NCBI GenBank assembly: GCA_035493835.1
Contig: DATJHO010000021.1
Location: 1-51,859, forward strand
Direction: 5' to 3'
DNA: 51,859 nucleotides
DNA from: DASZTU01 sp035493835
Lineage (GTDB): Bacteria > Pseudomonadota > Alphaproteobacteria > Rhizobiales > Devosiaceae
The notes under the pieces were generated by a model. That model had not been told where the DNA came from, ran no database searches, and saw only the letters and a list, made by a program, of their open reading frames with translations. The position numbers and the translations under genes are program-made. Of this stretch, positions 44,406 to 51,859 are shown one piece after another; position 1 is the first letter of the stretch; each line of letters begins with the position of its first letter.

Positions 44406-44807
44406 ATGGGCATGACAGCAGAGCGGGCGCACAGGGCGCCCAAGCCGAGGAAGCGCGTAGCCGCGCGGCCGATCGACATGATGCACCTGGCCAAGCAGGC
44501 GCTTGGCGATCCGGCGCTTGAACTCGAGATTTTGCGGATGTTCGACCAAAGGCTCGAAAAGCATTTCGGCCGCCTCGAGACTTCGGGCTCGGTCGAGGAC
44601 CTGTTGGCCCAGCTCGAGTTCATCCGCAAGGCCTCCATCGGCATCGGCGCCTGGTCGCTGGCGCAGCACGCCCATGTGATGGAAACCGAGCTGAAGGCTG
44701 GCGAGCCGGTCAATCCGGAACGGGTCGAGGATATCCACATCGCCGTGGAAGAAGTCCGCACTTTCATCGGCGAGCAGATCGCGCTCGACGAAGCCGCAAA
44801 CGGCTGA
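44406..44807 (+). CDS. Hpt-fold protein lacking the phosphoacceptor histidine
   Basis: A 133-residue, mostly helical protein resembling a histidine phosphotransfer domain: LEILRMFDQRLEKHF for the first bundle helix, then LAQLEFIRKASIGIGAWSLA where canonical Hpt domains have AHxLKGSSxxxGA. Aligning on the closing Gly-Ala places Glu71 at the phospho-histidine position and Arg74 at the Lys, so it should not accept phosphate. The basic N-terminal tail (RAHRAPKPRKRVAARP) may contact nucleic acid, membrane or partners. GAGGAG is eight bases before ATG 44406. It is divergent from the GPR-like gene and may be part of the same cell-cycle or polarity module. Confidence 0.75.
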   Translation: MGMTAERAHRAPKPRKRVAARPIDMMHLAKQALGDPALELEILRMFDQRLEKHFGRLETSGSVEDLLAQLEFIRKASIGIGAWSLAQHAHVMETELKAGEPVNPERVEDIHIAVEEVRTFIGEQIALDEAANG

Positions 44808-44829
44808 GTTGGGCTGAAGTTCGGCGCCG

Positions 44830-45010
44830 GCGGCTTCCCTCTCCCCTCAGCGGAGAGGAGACGAAGGGGCCATGGTTGGCTAGGACAGGCAGCAAAGTCT
44901 GCGACCGGCCGCCAAACCCTGCTCCATGCACCGCGTCATTCCGGCGAACGCCGGAATCGATCTTCCAAACTATCGGTGAGCACCCAGCCGATCGGTGATT
45001 GGTCCCGACG
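44830..45010. repeat. Partial family C piece and family F element
   Basis: 44838-44875 has CCCTCTCCCCTCAGCGGAGAGG, a partial family C hairpin, split here by one mismatch. 44935-45010 is a family F copy: GTCATTCCGGCGAACGCCGG, CAGCCGATCGG, then GGTCCCGACGGC. Both precede the CNNM gene. Confidence 0.8.
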
Positions 45011-45089
45011 GCAACGCGTCTCATCACGCACTTCACGCACCCGCGATTGATTCGTATATAACCGCTCTGCGGTCACGAGAGGGGCGTTG

Positions 45090-46370
45090 GTGAATCTGTT
45101 CGTTGAGATCTTGATCGTCGTGGCCCTGACGCTGCTGAACGGCTTTCTCTCCATGTCGGAGCTGGCCGTCGTCTCAGCGCGCCCCGCGCGCTTGAAGATG
45201 CTGGCCAACAACGGCCACGCCGGAGCGGCCACTGCCCTTCGGCTTGCGGAAAATCCCGGCAAGTTCATCTCCTCTGTCCAGATCGGCATCACGCTCGTTG
45301 GGGTGCTGTCCGGCGCCTTTTCCGGCGCTACGCTCGGGCAAAGGCTGACCGGCGTGCTTCAAGAGCAGGGGGTGCCAAACAATCTCGCCGATGCGCTCGG
45401 TGTCGGCCTGGTGGTGGTTGCCATTACCTATGTCTCGCTGGTGATCGGCGAACTGGTGCCCAAGCAACTCGCGCTGCGCCATCCCGAACAGATTTCCGCC
45501 CGCGTCGCGCCGGCGATGGCAGTGATCGCCATCATCGCGGCGCCCATCGTCTGGCTGCTGGACAATTCGGGTCGGGCGGTGCTGGCCCTGCTCGGCCAGC
45601 GGCATGAGACCGGCGAGAGGGTCACCGACGAAGAGGTCAAAACCATCATCGCCGAGGCCGAGAGCGCCGGTGTGCTCGAAAGCGACGAGCGGAACATGAT
45701 CTCGGGCGTTATGCGCTTTGCCGACCGCTCCGCGCGCGGGCTGATGACCCCGCGGCGCGACGTCGAGCTCATCGACCTTTCGGAGCCGCAGGAGGATATC
45801 CTCCGCCAGCTGCGCGAAACGCACCGATCGATGCTGCCCGTGCAGGACGGGGACCCGGATTCAATCATCGGCGTCATCGTGCGCAAGGACCTGATCGACG
45901 TCTTTGCCGACGGCAAGCCGCTCGCTGTCCGCTCACTCGTGAAACAGGCGCCGGTGGTGATGGATCGTTCCGATGCGCTCGCGGTATTGCGCGCCATCCG
46001 CTCCTCGGTCGTGCACATGGCGCTGGTGTTCGATGAATACGGGCATTTCGAAGGGATCGTGACCTCCGGCGACGTGCTCGAAGCCATCACCGGCGCCTTT
46101 CGCGAGGAGGAGGGCAGCGAGCCGCCCTATGTCTTGCGCGAGGACCACTCCTATCTCGTCTCGGGCTGGATGCCGGTCGATGAATTTTCGGACAAGATCG
46201 GGGTGCCGGTGGCCCGGGACGCCCGGTTCGAGACGGTGGCCGGCTTCATCCTCGCCGAACTGCACCACCTGCCCAAGGTCGGCGAAACCTTTACCCGCGG
46301 GCGCTGGCGCTTCGAGGTGGTGGACCTCGACGGGCGCCGCATCGACAAGGTGCTGGTGAGCCGGGTTTAG
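45090..46370 (+). CDS. Hemolysin-C/CorC family (CNNM, DUF21-CBS) membrane protein
   Basis: A 426-residue inner-membrane protein of the CNNM/CorC type, associated with Mg/Co efflux. Order: DUF21 membrane domain with SMSELAVVSARPARLKML and LVIGELVPKQLALRHPE (residues 1-190); two CBS domains with MTPRRDVELIDL and IGVIVRKDLIDVF (about 215-335); and a C-terminal CorC/HlyC transport-associated domain ending in DGRRIDKVLVSRV. GTG 45090 is preferred; TTG 45087 directly before is an alternative. GAGAGGGG lies upstream. It stands as a single gene. Confidence 0.93.
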   Translation: MNLFVEILIVVALTLLNGFLSMSELAVVSARPARLKMLANNGHAGAATALRLAENPGKFISSVQIGITLVGVLSGAFSGATLGQRLTGVLQEQGVPNNLADALGVGLVVVAITYVSLVIGELVPKQLALRHPEQISARVAPAMAVIAIIAAPIVWLLDNSGRAVLALLGQRHETGERVTDEEVKTIIAEAESAGVLESDERNMISGVMRFADRSARGLMTPRRDVELIDLSEPQEDILRQLRETHRSMLPVQDGDPDSIIGVIVRKDLIDVFADGKPLAVRSLVKQAPVVMDRSDALAVLRAIRSSVVHMALVFDEYGHFEGIVTSGDVLEAITGAFREEEGSEPPYVLREDHSYLVSGWMPVDEFSDKIGVPVARDARFETVAGFILAELHHLPKVGETFTRGRWRFEVVDLDGRRIDKVLVSRV

Positions 46371-46440
46371 CCTTCGCGGGAATACGCTTGCTACCCCGCG
46401 CGGCATCTCAGCGTTCATGGGGAATATGGCGCACTTGGCG

Positions 46441-46562
46441 ACCCCTCACCCTGACCCTCTCCCGAGGGGCGAGGGGACGATGGAGCCGCGAGGGTGCGGC
46501 AGTAGAAGCCCTCGCCCCTCTGGGGAGAGGGTGGCCGCCAGGCCGGTGAGGGGTAGCCTCCC
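46441..46562. repeat. Family C inverted pair
   Basis: ACCCCTCACCCTGACCCTCT at the left and GGTGAGGGGTAGCCTC at the right, with an inner CGAGGGGCGAGGGG/CCCTCGCCCCTC mirror. It fills the gap between the convergent CNNM gene and cobT. Confidence 0.87.
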
Positions 46563-46586
46563 CGCAAGGCGAGGCTCGTCCTTGCT

Positions 46587-48476
46587 CTACCCCCGGTAGC
46601 TCCGCCGTGCCTCGGCCGGCGGTTCCTCGTCGAAGAGGGAGGCCAGTTCGTCGGTGAGGGCGCCGGCCAGTTCCTCCGCATCGAGCAGGGTCACGGCGCG
46701 GCGGTAATAGCGAGTGACGTCGTGGCCGATGCCGACGGCCACCAGTTGGATCGGCGAGCGCGTCTCGATTTCCTCGATCACCTGCCTCAGATGCGCTTCC
46801 AGATAGTTGCCGGCGTTGACCGATTGCGTCGAGTCATCGACCGGGGCGCCATCCGAGATCACCATCAGGATGCGGCGGTTCTCGGGGCGCGCCAGCAGGC
46901 GCCGCTCGGCCCATTGCAGGGCTTCGCCGTCGATATTTTCCTTGAGCAGGCCCTCGCGCATCATCAGCCCGAGATTGCGGCGGGCATGGCGCCAAGGCTC
47001 GTCGGCAGCCTTGTAGATAATGTGGCGGATATCGTTGACGCGGCCCGGATTGGCCGGGCGGCCGGATTCCAGCCACACCTCGCGGCTCTTGCCGCCCTTC
47101 CAGGCACGGGTAGTGAACCCCAAAATCTCCACTTTTACGCCGCAACGCTCCAGCGTCCGGGCGAGGATGTCGCCGCAGATCGCCGCGATGGTGATCGGCC
47201 GCCCGCGCATCGACCCGGAATTGTCGATCAGCAGCGTCACCACGGTGTCGCGGAAATCCGTGTCGCGCTCGACCTTGAACGACAGCGCCTGCAGCGGATC
47301 GGTGATGACGCGGGTGAGGCGGGCGGTATCGAGCAGGCCTTCCTCGAGGTCGAACTCCCAACTCCGGCTCTGCTGCGCCATCAGCCGGCGCTGCAGCTTG
47401 TTGGCAAGCCGCGCCACCGCGCCGGCGAGGTTTTCGAGCTGCTTGTCGAGCAGCGCGCGCAACTGGTCGAGTTCGTCCGGCGGGCAGAGGTCGGCCGCCT
47501 TGACGATCTCGTCGAACTTTTGCGTAAACACCTTGTAGTTGAACTGGTTGGCGAATTTTTCGGAGTTCGAGCCGGGAGGCGGCGCCTGGGGGGCTTCGTC
47601 GCCGGAATCGGCCGCCTCCTCCTCGCTCATGTCCTGCAACTCCGACTCGGCACCCTCGACCTCGCCGGTCTCCTCGGAGGTGCCGGGGGCCTGGTCTTCC
47701 TCGGCCTGGGCGTCCTCGCTTTCGCCTTCGCCCTGCTCGGGCGACTTGTCGCTGTTTTCGCCCTTTTGCTGATCCTGGTCTTCGCCGCCTTCCTCGCCCT
47801 CGCTCGCGTCGTCGTCGAGTTCGCTGTCGGGCACGAGGTTCAGGTCGCGCAGCAGCTTGCGGGCGGCCTTCGAAAAATCGTCCTGGTCCTCGTAGCGGCT
47901 CAAGAGGTTTTCGAGCGAGCCCGAGGCCTTGTCCTCGATTTCCTTGCGCCAGAGTTCGACAATGGCGTGGCCGGAGGGCGGCACCTGGATGCCGGCGATT
48001 TTTTCACGCAGCAACAGGCCCAGAACCTCGGCCAGCGGGGCGTCGCCCTTGTCCGAAACTTCCGCGAAATTGCCGCGAAACAGCCGGTCCTCGAGCATTT
48101 CGTGGATATTGCCCGCCATGCCGGCCATGCGCCGGCAGCCCAGCGCTTCCACTCGGGCCTGCTCCAGCGCGTCGAATGCGGCACGCGCCTCCGGATCCTG
48201 CGGCGCGCGCTTGCGGTGCGTATCGGGGTCGTGGCTGGCGAGGCGCATCGCCATGGCGTCGCCCTGGCCGCGGGCGATGGCAATGTCGCGCCGTGTCGGC
48301 AGCCGGGGCAGGTTGGCGAGGCGCGCCTTATCCGAGGTCAGCAGCGGCCGGTCGGACGTGAAGCTGACTTCGAGCTCGGGCTTGCCCGAAATAGCGCGCA
48401 CCGCCCCGGCAACCGCCGTCTTGAACGGCTGCGTGGTATCGGGCTTGTTGGCTTTGCTGCGCGGAGGATTTGCCAT
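46587..48476 (-). CDS. cobT: Cobaltochelatase subunit CobT
   Basis: Subunit of the ATP-dependent aerobic cobaltochelatase CobNST, which inserts cobalt into hydrogenobyrinate a,c-diamide in cobalamin synthesis. 629 residues, normal length. The N-terminus has the conserved AVAGAVRAISGKPELEV block; a highly acidic Glu/Asp/Gln stretch covers about 215-310; and the C-terminal half is a von Willebrand A domain with the MIDAS motif DNSGSMRG. ATG 48476. cobS is upstream on the same strand, separated by 142 bases that carry a family G repeat pair. cobN is not in the window. Confidence 0.96.
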   Translation of the reverse strand: MANPPRSKANKPDTTQPFKTAVAGAVRAISGKPELEVSFTSDRPLLTSDKARLANLPRLPTRRDIAIARGQGDAMAMRLASHDPDTHRKRAPQDPEARAAFDALEQARVEALGCRRMAGMAGNIHEMLEDRLFRGNFAEVSDKGDAPLAEVLGLLLREKIAGIQVPPSGHAIVELWRKEIEDKASGSLENLLSRYEDQDDFSKAARKLLRDLNLVPDSELDDDASEGEEGGEDQDQQKGENSDKSPEQGEGESEDAQAEEDQAPGTSEETGEVEGAESELQDMSEEEAADSGDEAPQAPPPGSNSEKFANQFNYKVFTQKFDEIVKAADLCPPDELDQLRALLDKQLENLAGAVARLANKLQRRLMAQQSRSWEFDLEEGLLDTARLTRVITDPLQALSFKVERDTDFRDTVVTLLIDNSGSMRGRPITIAAICGDILARTLERCGVKVEILGFTTRAWKGGKSREVWLESGRPANPGRVNDIRHIIYKAADEPWRHARRNLGLMMREGLLKENIDGEALQWAERRLLARPENRRILMVISDGAPVDDSTQSVNAGNYLEAHLRQVIEEIETRSPIQLVAVGIGHDVTRYYRRAVTLLDAEELAGALTDELASLFDEEPPAEARRSYRG

Positions 48477-48518
48477 TCGGTGCGTTCGCCTGGTTTAGGG
48501 CGCTTATGTGGTACCCGG

Positions 48519-48603
48519 GTCATTCCCGCGCAGGCGGGAATCTCTGTTTTGACGGGCACTGGGCATGTTCAAACGGAAATCCCCGCCTGCGCGGGGATGA
48601 CCC
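48519..48603. repeat. Family G inverted pair between cobS and cobT
   Basis: GGTCATTCCCGCGCAGGCGG plus GAATC at the left and CCCCGCCTGCGCGGGGATGACC at the right (two mirror halves, about 30 bases apart). Placed inside the cobST transcript, it will form an RNA hairpin there and may tune the relative level of the two subunits. Confidence 0.85.
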
Positions 48604-48618
48604 GGTGCAGGAGAGGGA

Positions 48619-49596
48619 CTAGGCCGTAATCGCCAGGTTGGCGGCGCTCTCCGGCAGATCCTCGCCAAAGACGCGCTGGTAGAATTCGGCGACCACCGGC
48701 CGCTCCAGCTCGTCGCATTTGTTGAGGAAGGTCAGCCGGAAGGCAAAGCCGAGATCGCCAAAGATCTGGGCATTCTCGGCCCAGGTAATGACGGTACGTG
48801 GGCTCATCACCGTGGAGAGATCGCCGTTGATGAAGGCCGAGCGGGTGAGATCGGCAAGCCGCACCATGTTCGAGACGGTCTTCTTGCCCTTCTCGTTCTG
48901 GTAGGCCTTCGCCTTGGCCAGGACGATGCCGGCTTCCTTGTCGTGCGGCAGATAGTTGAGCGTCGTCACGATCGACCAGCGGTCCATCTGGCCCTGGTTG
49001 ATCTGCTGCGTGCCGTGATAGAGGCCGGAAGTATCGCCGAGACCGATGGTGTTGGTGGTGGCGAACAGCCGGAAGGCCGGGTGCGGGGTGATGACGCGGT
49101 TCTGGTCGAGCAGCGTGAGCCGGCCCGAGGCCTCGAGCACGCGCTGGATCACGAACATCACGTCCGGACGCCCGGCGTCGTATTCGTCGAAGACGAGCGC
49201 GATATTGTTCTGGACCGCCCAGGGAAGAATGCCATCGCGGAACTCGGTGATCTGCTGGCCATCCCGAAGGACGATCGCGTCCTTGCCCACAAGGTCGATA
49301 CGCGACACATGGGCGTCGAGATTGACGCGGACCAGCGGCCAATTGAGGCGCGCCGCGACCTGCTCCACATGGGTAGATTTGCCTGTGCCGTGATAGCCCT
49401 GCACCATGACGCGGCGGTTGAAGGCAAAGCCCGCCAGGATCGCCAGCGTGGTGTTGCGATCGAAGAGATAATCGGGGTCGAGCGGCGGCGTGTGCGGATC
49501 GGGCTCGGCATAGCCCATGATCTTCATATCGGTATCAATGCCGAAGAGCTCGCGCGCGGAAAATTCCTTATTCGGCAGATTGGCTTGTTCGGTCAT
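48619..49596 (-). CDS. cobS: Cobaltochelatase subunit CobS
   Basis: AAA+ ATPase subunit of cobaltochelatase; it forms a ring with CobT and powers cobalt insertion by CobN. 325 residues. Walker A GYHGTGKST is at about 68-76, ALVFDEYDAGRPD is Walker B, and the sensor region LFATTNTIGLGDTSGLYHGT is intact. The start ATG 49596 gives the usual family N-terminus (ARELFGIDTDMK...); an upstream TTG at 49617 is less likely. It is the first gene of the pair with cobT. No cobalamin riboswitch pattern is visible upstream. Confidence 0.96.
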   Translation of the reverse strand: MTEQANLPNKEFSARELFGIDTDMKIMGYAEPDPHTPPLDPDYLFDRNTTLAILAGFAFNRRVMVQGYHGTGKSTHVEQVAARLNWPLVRVNLDAHVSRIDLVGKDAIVLRDGQQITEFRDGILPWAVQNNIALVFDEYDAGRPDVMFVIQRVLEASGRLTLLDQNRVITPHPAFRLFATTNTIGLGDTSGLYHGTQQINQGQMDRWSIVTTLNYLPHDKEAGIVLAKAKAYQNEKGKKTVSNMVRLADLTRSAFINGDLSTVMSPRTVITWAENAQIFGDLGFAFRLTFLNKCDELERPVVAEFYQRVFGEDLPESAANLAITA

Positions 49597-50048
49597 GAGA
49601 ACGGCTTTCGAGGACAATAGGTCAAGGCCGCTGGCCTTGCGGTTTCAGGGCTCTATAGCAGCAACGGCCGGGCTCGGGTAGGGAGGTTTCACCGGGCGCT
49701 AACCGTCTGTCACATTGGCTGCAGGAATAATCGTTTTCAACCCTCCCGGCCGCCGATCCCTCTGTCTTCCTTCTCCCCTCGCGGGAGAAGGTGGTGCGAA
49801 GCGCCGGAGAAGGGGCGGCCGCCGCTGCTGAGTCTGTGGCCTACCCCTCACCCGCCTGCCGGCACCTCTCCCGCAAGGGGAGAGGGGACGATGGGACGGT
49901 GCAACAGGTACCCCTCCCCCTTGAGGGGAGGGTGGCGGCAGCCGGGTGGGGGTTGTTCCACCAGTACTGAGCTTGCGACAACAACCCCCACCCCAACCCC
50001 TCCCCTCAGGGGGGAGGGGGACGATGGGGGCGCCGCCGTGCCCGGCCC
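49597..50048. repeat. Repeat block: family A, family C-like, family B inverted pair
   Basis: 49769-49816 is a family A copy (CCTTCTCCCCTCGCGGGAGA). 49850-49890 carries a short family C-like mirror (CCCCTCACCCGCC, CTCTCCCGCAAGGGGAGAG). 49911-50024 is a family B inverted pair: CCCCTCCCCCTTGAGGGG, GGGTGGGGGTTGTT, then ACAACCCCCACCCC and CCCTCAGGGGGGAGGGGG. No gene is supported. The cobS promoter must lie near the 49600-49760 end. Confidence 0.85.
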
Positions 50049-50696
50049 TCAAGCCTGCACAAAACCCTTTTGCTTCAGATGCGTATAGGCCGCGATGATG
50101 GCGCGCAGGCGCTCTTCGGACGATTTGTCGCCGCCATTGGCGTCCGGGTGATGGATTTTCACCAGTGCCTTGTAGGCGGATTTGATCTCGGCGGACGTGG
50201 CAAAGCGCTGGAAACCGAGCGTTTCGAGGGCGCGGCGGTCGAGCTCGTGAAGCTTGCGCTCGCGCTCCTGCTGCGGATTGCGGGCCTGGGATCGCTCGTA
50301 GCGGGCGAAGATGTGGAGCGGATCGTTGACGCGGCGCGCGTTTTCGTTCGGCCGCGGCTGCCGGTACATTTTCGGCCCGTTCGGGTTAGTCCGGGGCTGC
50401 GGCTTGGCGCTCGCGTCCCAGGTCGGGCGGCCCGCCGTCGTGGCGCTCTCGTGGACATGGGTTTCGATGTCCTCCGGCGCCATGCCGGAAAAAAAGTTGA
50501 ACGTCGTGTTGTAGTGGCGGACGTGCTCCAGGCAGAAATTGTGATATTCGCCCTCGTTGCGATTGCCCTTTGGCGCCTTGTAGATGCCGGGCTGGTCACA
50601 CCCATCCCAGGCGCACGCCGGCGCCTCGACTTGCGGCTTCTCTTCCCGCCTGGAGCGGATGCGAATGCCGTCGAAGAGCTTGGAATCCAGTTTCAT
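50049..50696 (-). CDS. J-domain protein with N-terminal Cys/His cluster
   Basis: A 215-residue DnaJ-family co-chaperone-like protein. The J domain is at the C-terminus (about 150-213), with the essential HPD in KIHHPDANGGD, which would stimulate a DnaK ATPase. The N-terminal part has Cys28, Cys33, Cys55 and His58 (CAWDGC, then NFCLEH), a likely zinc-binding site. The middle is Pro/Asn/Arg-rich and probably flexible. ATG 50696 is 39 bases from the divergent bolA start. The cobT-cobS-J protein-bolA order is common in Hyphomicrobiales. Its client is unknown. Confidence 0.9.
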   Translation of the reverse strand: MKLDSKLFDGIRIRSRREEKPQVEAPACAWDGCDQPGIYKAPKGNRNEGEYHNFCLEHVRHYNTTFNFFSGMAPEDIETHVHESATTAGRPTWDASAKPQPRTNPNGPKMYRQPRPNENARRVNDPLHIFARYERSQARNPQQERERKLHELDRRALETLGFQRFATSAEIKSAYKALVKIHHPDANGGDKSSEERLRAIIAAYTHLKQKGFVQA

Positions 50697-50735
50697 CGTC
50701 CTTAACTACTCGCCTACGCCAAACCGAGTTCAACC

Positions 50736-51029
50736 ATGTCGACACGCGATATCATCATCGAAAAACTCTCCACCCGTTTCCAGCCGGTCCACCTCGAAGT
50801 GATCGATGAGTCCGATCGCCATCGCGGGCATTCAGGCTGGCGCGAGGGCGGGGCAACGCATTTTCGCGTCAGAATCGCAACTCGTCATTTTGACGGCAAG
50901 CCGCGCGTTGCACAACACCGCGAGGTGATGGAAACGCTCGACGCCGAGCTGAAGGCCGGCGTACATGCGCTTGCCATCGAAGTACTTTCGCCCGATGGAC
51001 CGATGCACACGCCGACCCACATCGCGTAA
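50736..51029 (+). CDS. BolA family protein
   Basis: A small class II KH-fold protein, 97 residues, of the BolA family; members bind [2Fe-2S] clusters together with monothiol glutaredoxins and some act in iron-sulfur delivery or gene control. Seen: FQPVHLEVIDESDRH at the start of the fold, GATHFRVRI, and the invariant histidine in AQHREVMETL, with a second near the C-terminus (THIA). ATG 50736 is supported by the family start. It is divergent from the J-domain gene with a shared promoter gap of only 39 bases. Confidence 0.93.
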   Translation: MSTRDIIIEKLSTRFQPVHLEVIDESDRHRGHSGWREGGATHFRVRIATRHFDGKPRVAQHREVMETLDAELKAGVHALAIEVLSPDGPMHTPTHIA

Positions 51030-51611
51030 GGCAAGACATCGGACGGATCGGAAAGGCTTTCAAGCCGCCTTGCGGCCGATTTGCGGGACGATGGCCACTT
51101 GACACCTGCACCCCGGCGGGAGGCGTCCATTCGGACCGCCTTGTCGCCCCCGTTCGATCTCATGGTGAGCTTGTCAAACGGTGGGGCCGGCAGGGCGTTT
51201 GTGGCCCATCCTTCGACAGGCTCAGGATGAGGTTGGGGGTGTGGGGCTGATTGTTCTTTGGTCCGGGCCTCTCGGTTTCCTCTCCCCTCAGGGGAGAGGG
51301 TGGCCGAGCGGAGCGGAGGCCGGGTGAGGGGGGCAGCCTCGCCACTGCGATCGCTTCATGGCTTCACCCTGACCCTCCCGCCACTCCAGCATAGCTCTTA
51401 GGCCCCTCCGTCATTCCGGCGAACGCCGGAATCCATCTTCAGCCTATCGGCGAGCGTCCAGCCGATAGGAGATGGATCCCGACGTCCGTCGGGATGACGC
51501 CGTGGAGGGGAGGAGCCCCGGTAAGCCTCACTGTCTGTCGAGCTGGGCAGGGCGCCCTTTCCTTCCTTCTCCCCTTGCGGGAGAAGGTGGCGCGAAGCGC
51601 CGGATGAGGGG
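51030..51611. repeat. Repeat block: families D, C, F and A in series
   Basis: Family D pieces at 51155-51236 (CATGGTGAGCTTGTC; CCATCCTTCGACAGGCTCAG); a family C-like mirror at 51281-51333 (CCTCTCCCCTCAGGGGAGAG); a full family F element at 51409-51510 (TCATTCCGGCGAACGCCGGA; GATGGATCCCGACG); and a family A copy at 51565-51611 that ends directly at the stop codon of the next gene. No coding sequence is supported. Confidence 0.87.
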
Positions 51612-51859
51612 CTACAGCGCCTTGAGTTCTTTCGTCGGAAAGCTGAACAGCATGCCGTTTACGGCATAGCCCGGCGCGATCATGTCGATGAGGCTGGGCG
51701 CGATATCGGACGGGGGCGGCAGTGTGTCGGGGTCTTCGCCCGGCATCGCCTTGGCGCGCATGGCGGTGCGGACAGGGCCGGGATTGAAGACGTTGGTGCG
51801 GACTGACGTTGTCTGCATCTCGCCGGCATAGCTCTTGACCAGCGCTTCGAGCGCCGCCT
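51612..51859 (-). CDS. SDR family dehydrogenase, partial (N-terminus beyond window)
   Basis: C-terminal 81 or so residues of a short-chain dehydrogenase/reductase; the N-terminal Rossmann part and catalytic Tyr-Lys lie outside the window. AALEALVKSYAGEM is the helix after the catalytic lysine, and RTNVFNPGPVRTAMRAKAMPGEDP is the conserved substrate loop (PG-x-V-x-T). DIAPSLIDMIAPGYAVNGMLFSF is the usual end. Substrate unknown. A family A repeat abuts its stop codon. Confidence 0.9.
   Translation of the reverse strand, partial: AALEALVKSYAGEMQTTSVRTNVFNPGPVRTAMRAKAMPGEDPDTLPPPSDIAPSLIDMIAPGYAVNGMLFSFPTKELKAL

Noticed and set aside
46722..48629. A 635-codon plus-strand open frame.
   Set aside because: It is antisense to cobT, which shows its VWA MIDAS motif and acidic region in the other strand.
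49597..50048. A cobalamin riboswitch upstream of cobS.
   Set aside because: The region is occupied by repeat families A, B and C, and no B12-box-like sequence is visible.

Overview
The window is a GC-rich, gene-dense stretch of an alphaproteobacterial chromosome. Several markers point to the order Hyphomicrobiales: a growth-pole-ring (GPR/RgsE-type) giant coiled-coil protein, the cobT-cobS-J-domain-bolA cluster, a riboflavin RibB protein with a degenerate RibA-like half, an alphaproteobacterial LexA direct-repeat operator before recA, a CtrA box, and many short palindromic intergenic repeats. The repeat set and protein flavour suggest a Devosiaceae-like organism; that family-level placement is inference. 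There are no rRNA, tRNA, CRISPR, IS transposase, phage or plasmid genes that I can see.

Layout. 1-4.3 kb: a cut aldo/keto reductase (minus), then DoxX, a UPF0303 protein, a PhzF-like isomerase and an ArsR/SRPBCC regulator-partner pair (plus). 4.5-12.1 kb: a GguC/AraD1-like FAH-family protein (minus), ribB-ribX fusion, recA and alaS (plus), and an EamA permease (minus). 12.5-15.1 kb: NADP isocitrate dehydrogenase with a clear terminator, then a gene-poor stretch with a decayed, frameshifted gene. 15.1-20.2 kb: secreted proteins, namely a SASA-type esterase, a DUF2778 L,D-transpeptidase-like protein, an unknown exported protein and a PQQ-type beta-propeller. 20.3-24.3 kb: XapX protein and an MDR oxidoreductase opposed to a LysR regulator, then a MarR regulator with a FabF-type ketoacyl synthase. 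24.5-28.7 kb: exported polysaccharide deacetylase and L,D-transpeptidase (minus), then a YfgM-like protein and Der GTPase (plus). 29-38.2 kb: YegD-like Hsp70 opposed to RsmJ, an exported NagZ-like hydrolase, a DapA-superfamily aldolase, a LysE exporter, an LpxH-like phosphatase overlapping a glycosyltransferase, and an MFS permease. 38.6-46.4 kb: the 1746-residue GPR-like protein opposed to a degenerate Hpt protein, and a CNNM/CorC-type membrane protein. 46.6-51.9 kb: cobT, cobS, a J-domain protein, bolA and a cut SDR dehydrogenase.

How it works together. Most of the window is core housekeeping (DNA repair, translation, TCA cycle, ribosome assembly and modification, cobalamin). A second theme is the envelope: two L,D-transpeptidase-type proteins, a deacetylase, an exported GH3 hydrolase, an LpxH-like enzyme with a glycosyltransferase, and the polar-growth scaffold. 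The most interesting locus is GPR / CtrA box / pseudo-Hpt at 38.6-44.8 kb, which may tie unipolar growth to the CtrA cell-cycle circuit.

Intergenic DNA is dominated by at least nine families of small palindromic repeats, called A to I here, often arranged as inverted pairs and often touching stop codons. Family A has a pyrimidine/purine palindrome with arms CCTTCTCCC/GGGAGAAGG followed by a GGCGC hairpin. Family B has CCTCCCCC...GGGGGAGG with GTGGGGGTTGTT. Family C has GGCTACCCCTCACC...GGTGAGGGGTAGCC. Family D has TCATCCTGAGCTTGTCGAAG. Family E is a two-hairpin element ending in CTAGAGC/GCTCTAG. Family F is GTCATTCCGGCGAACGCC...GATGGATCCCGACG. Family G is ATTCCCGCCTGCGCGGGAAT. Family H is GTCATGGCCGGG...GGGGATGACGATG. 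Family I is CGGCTTGTCCGGGGCA.
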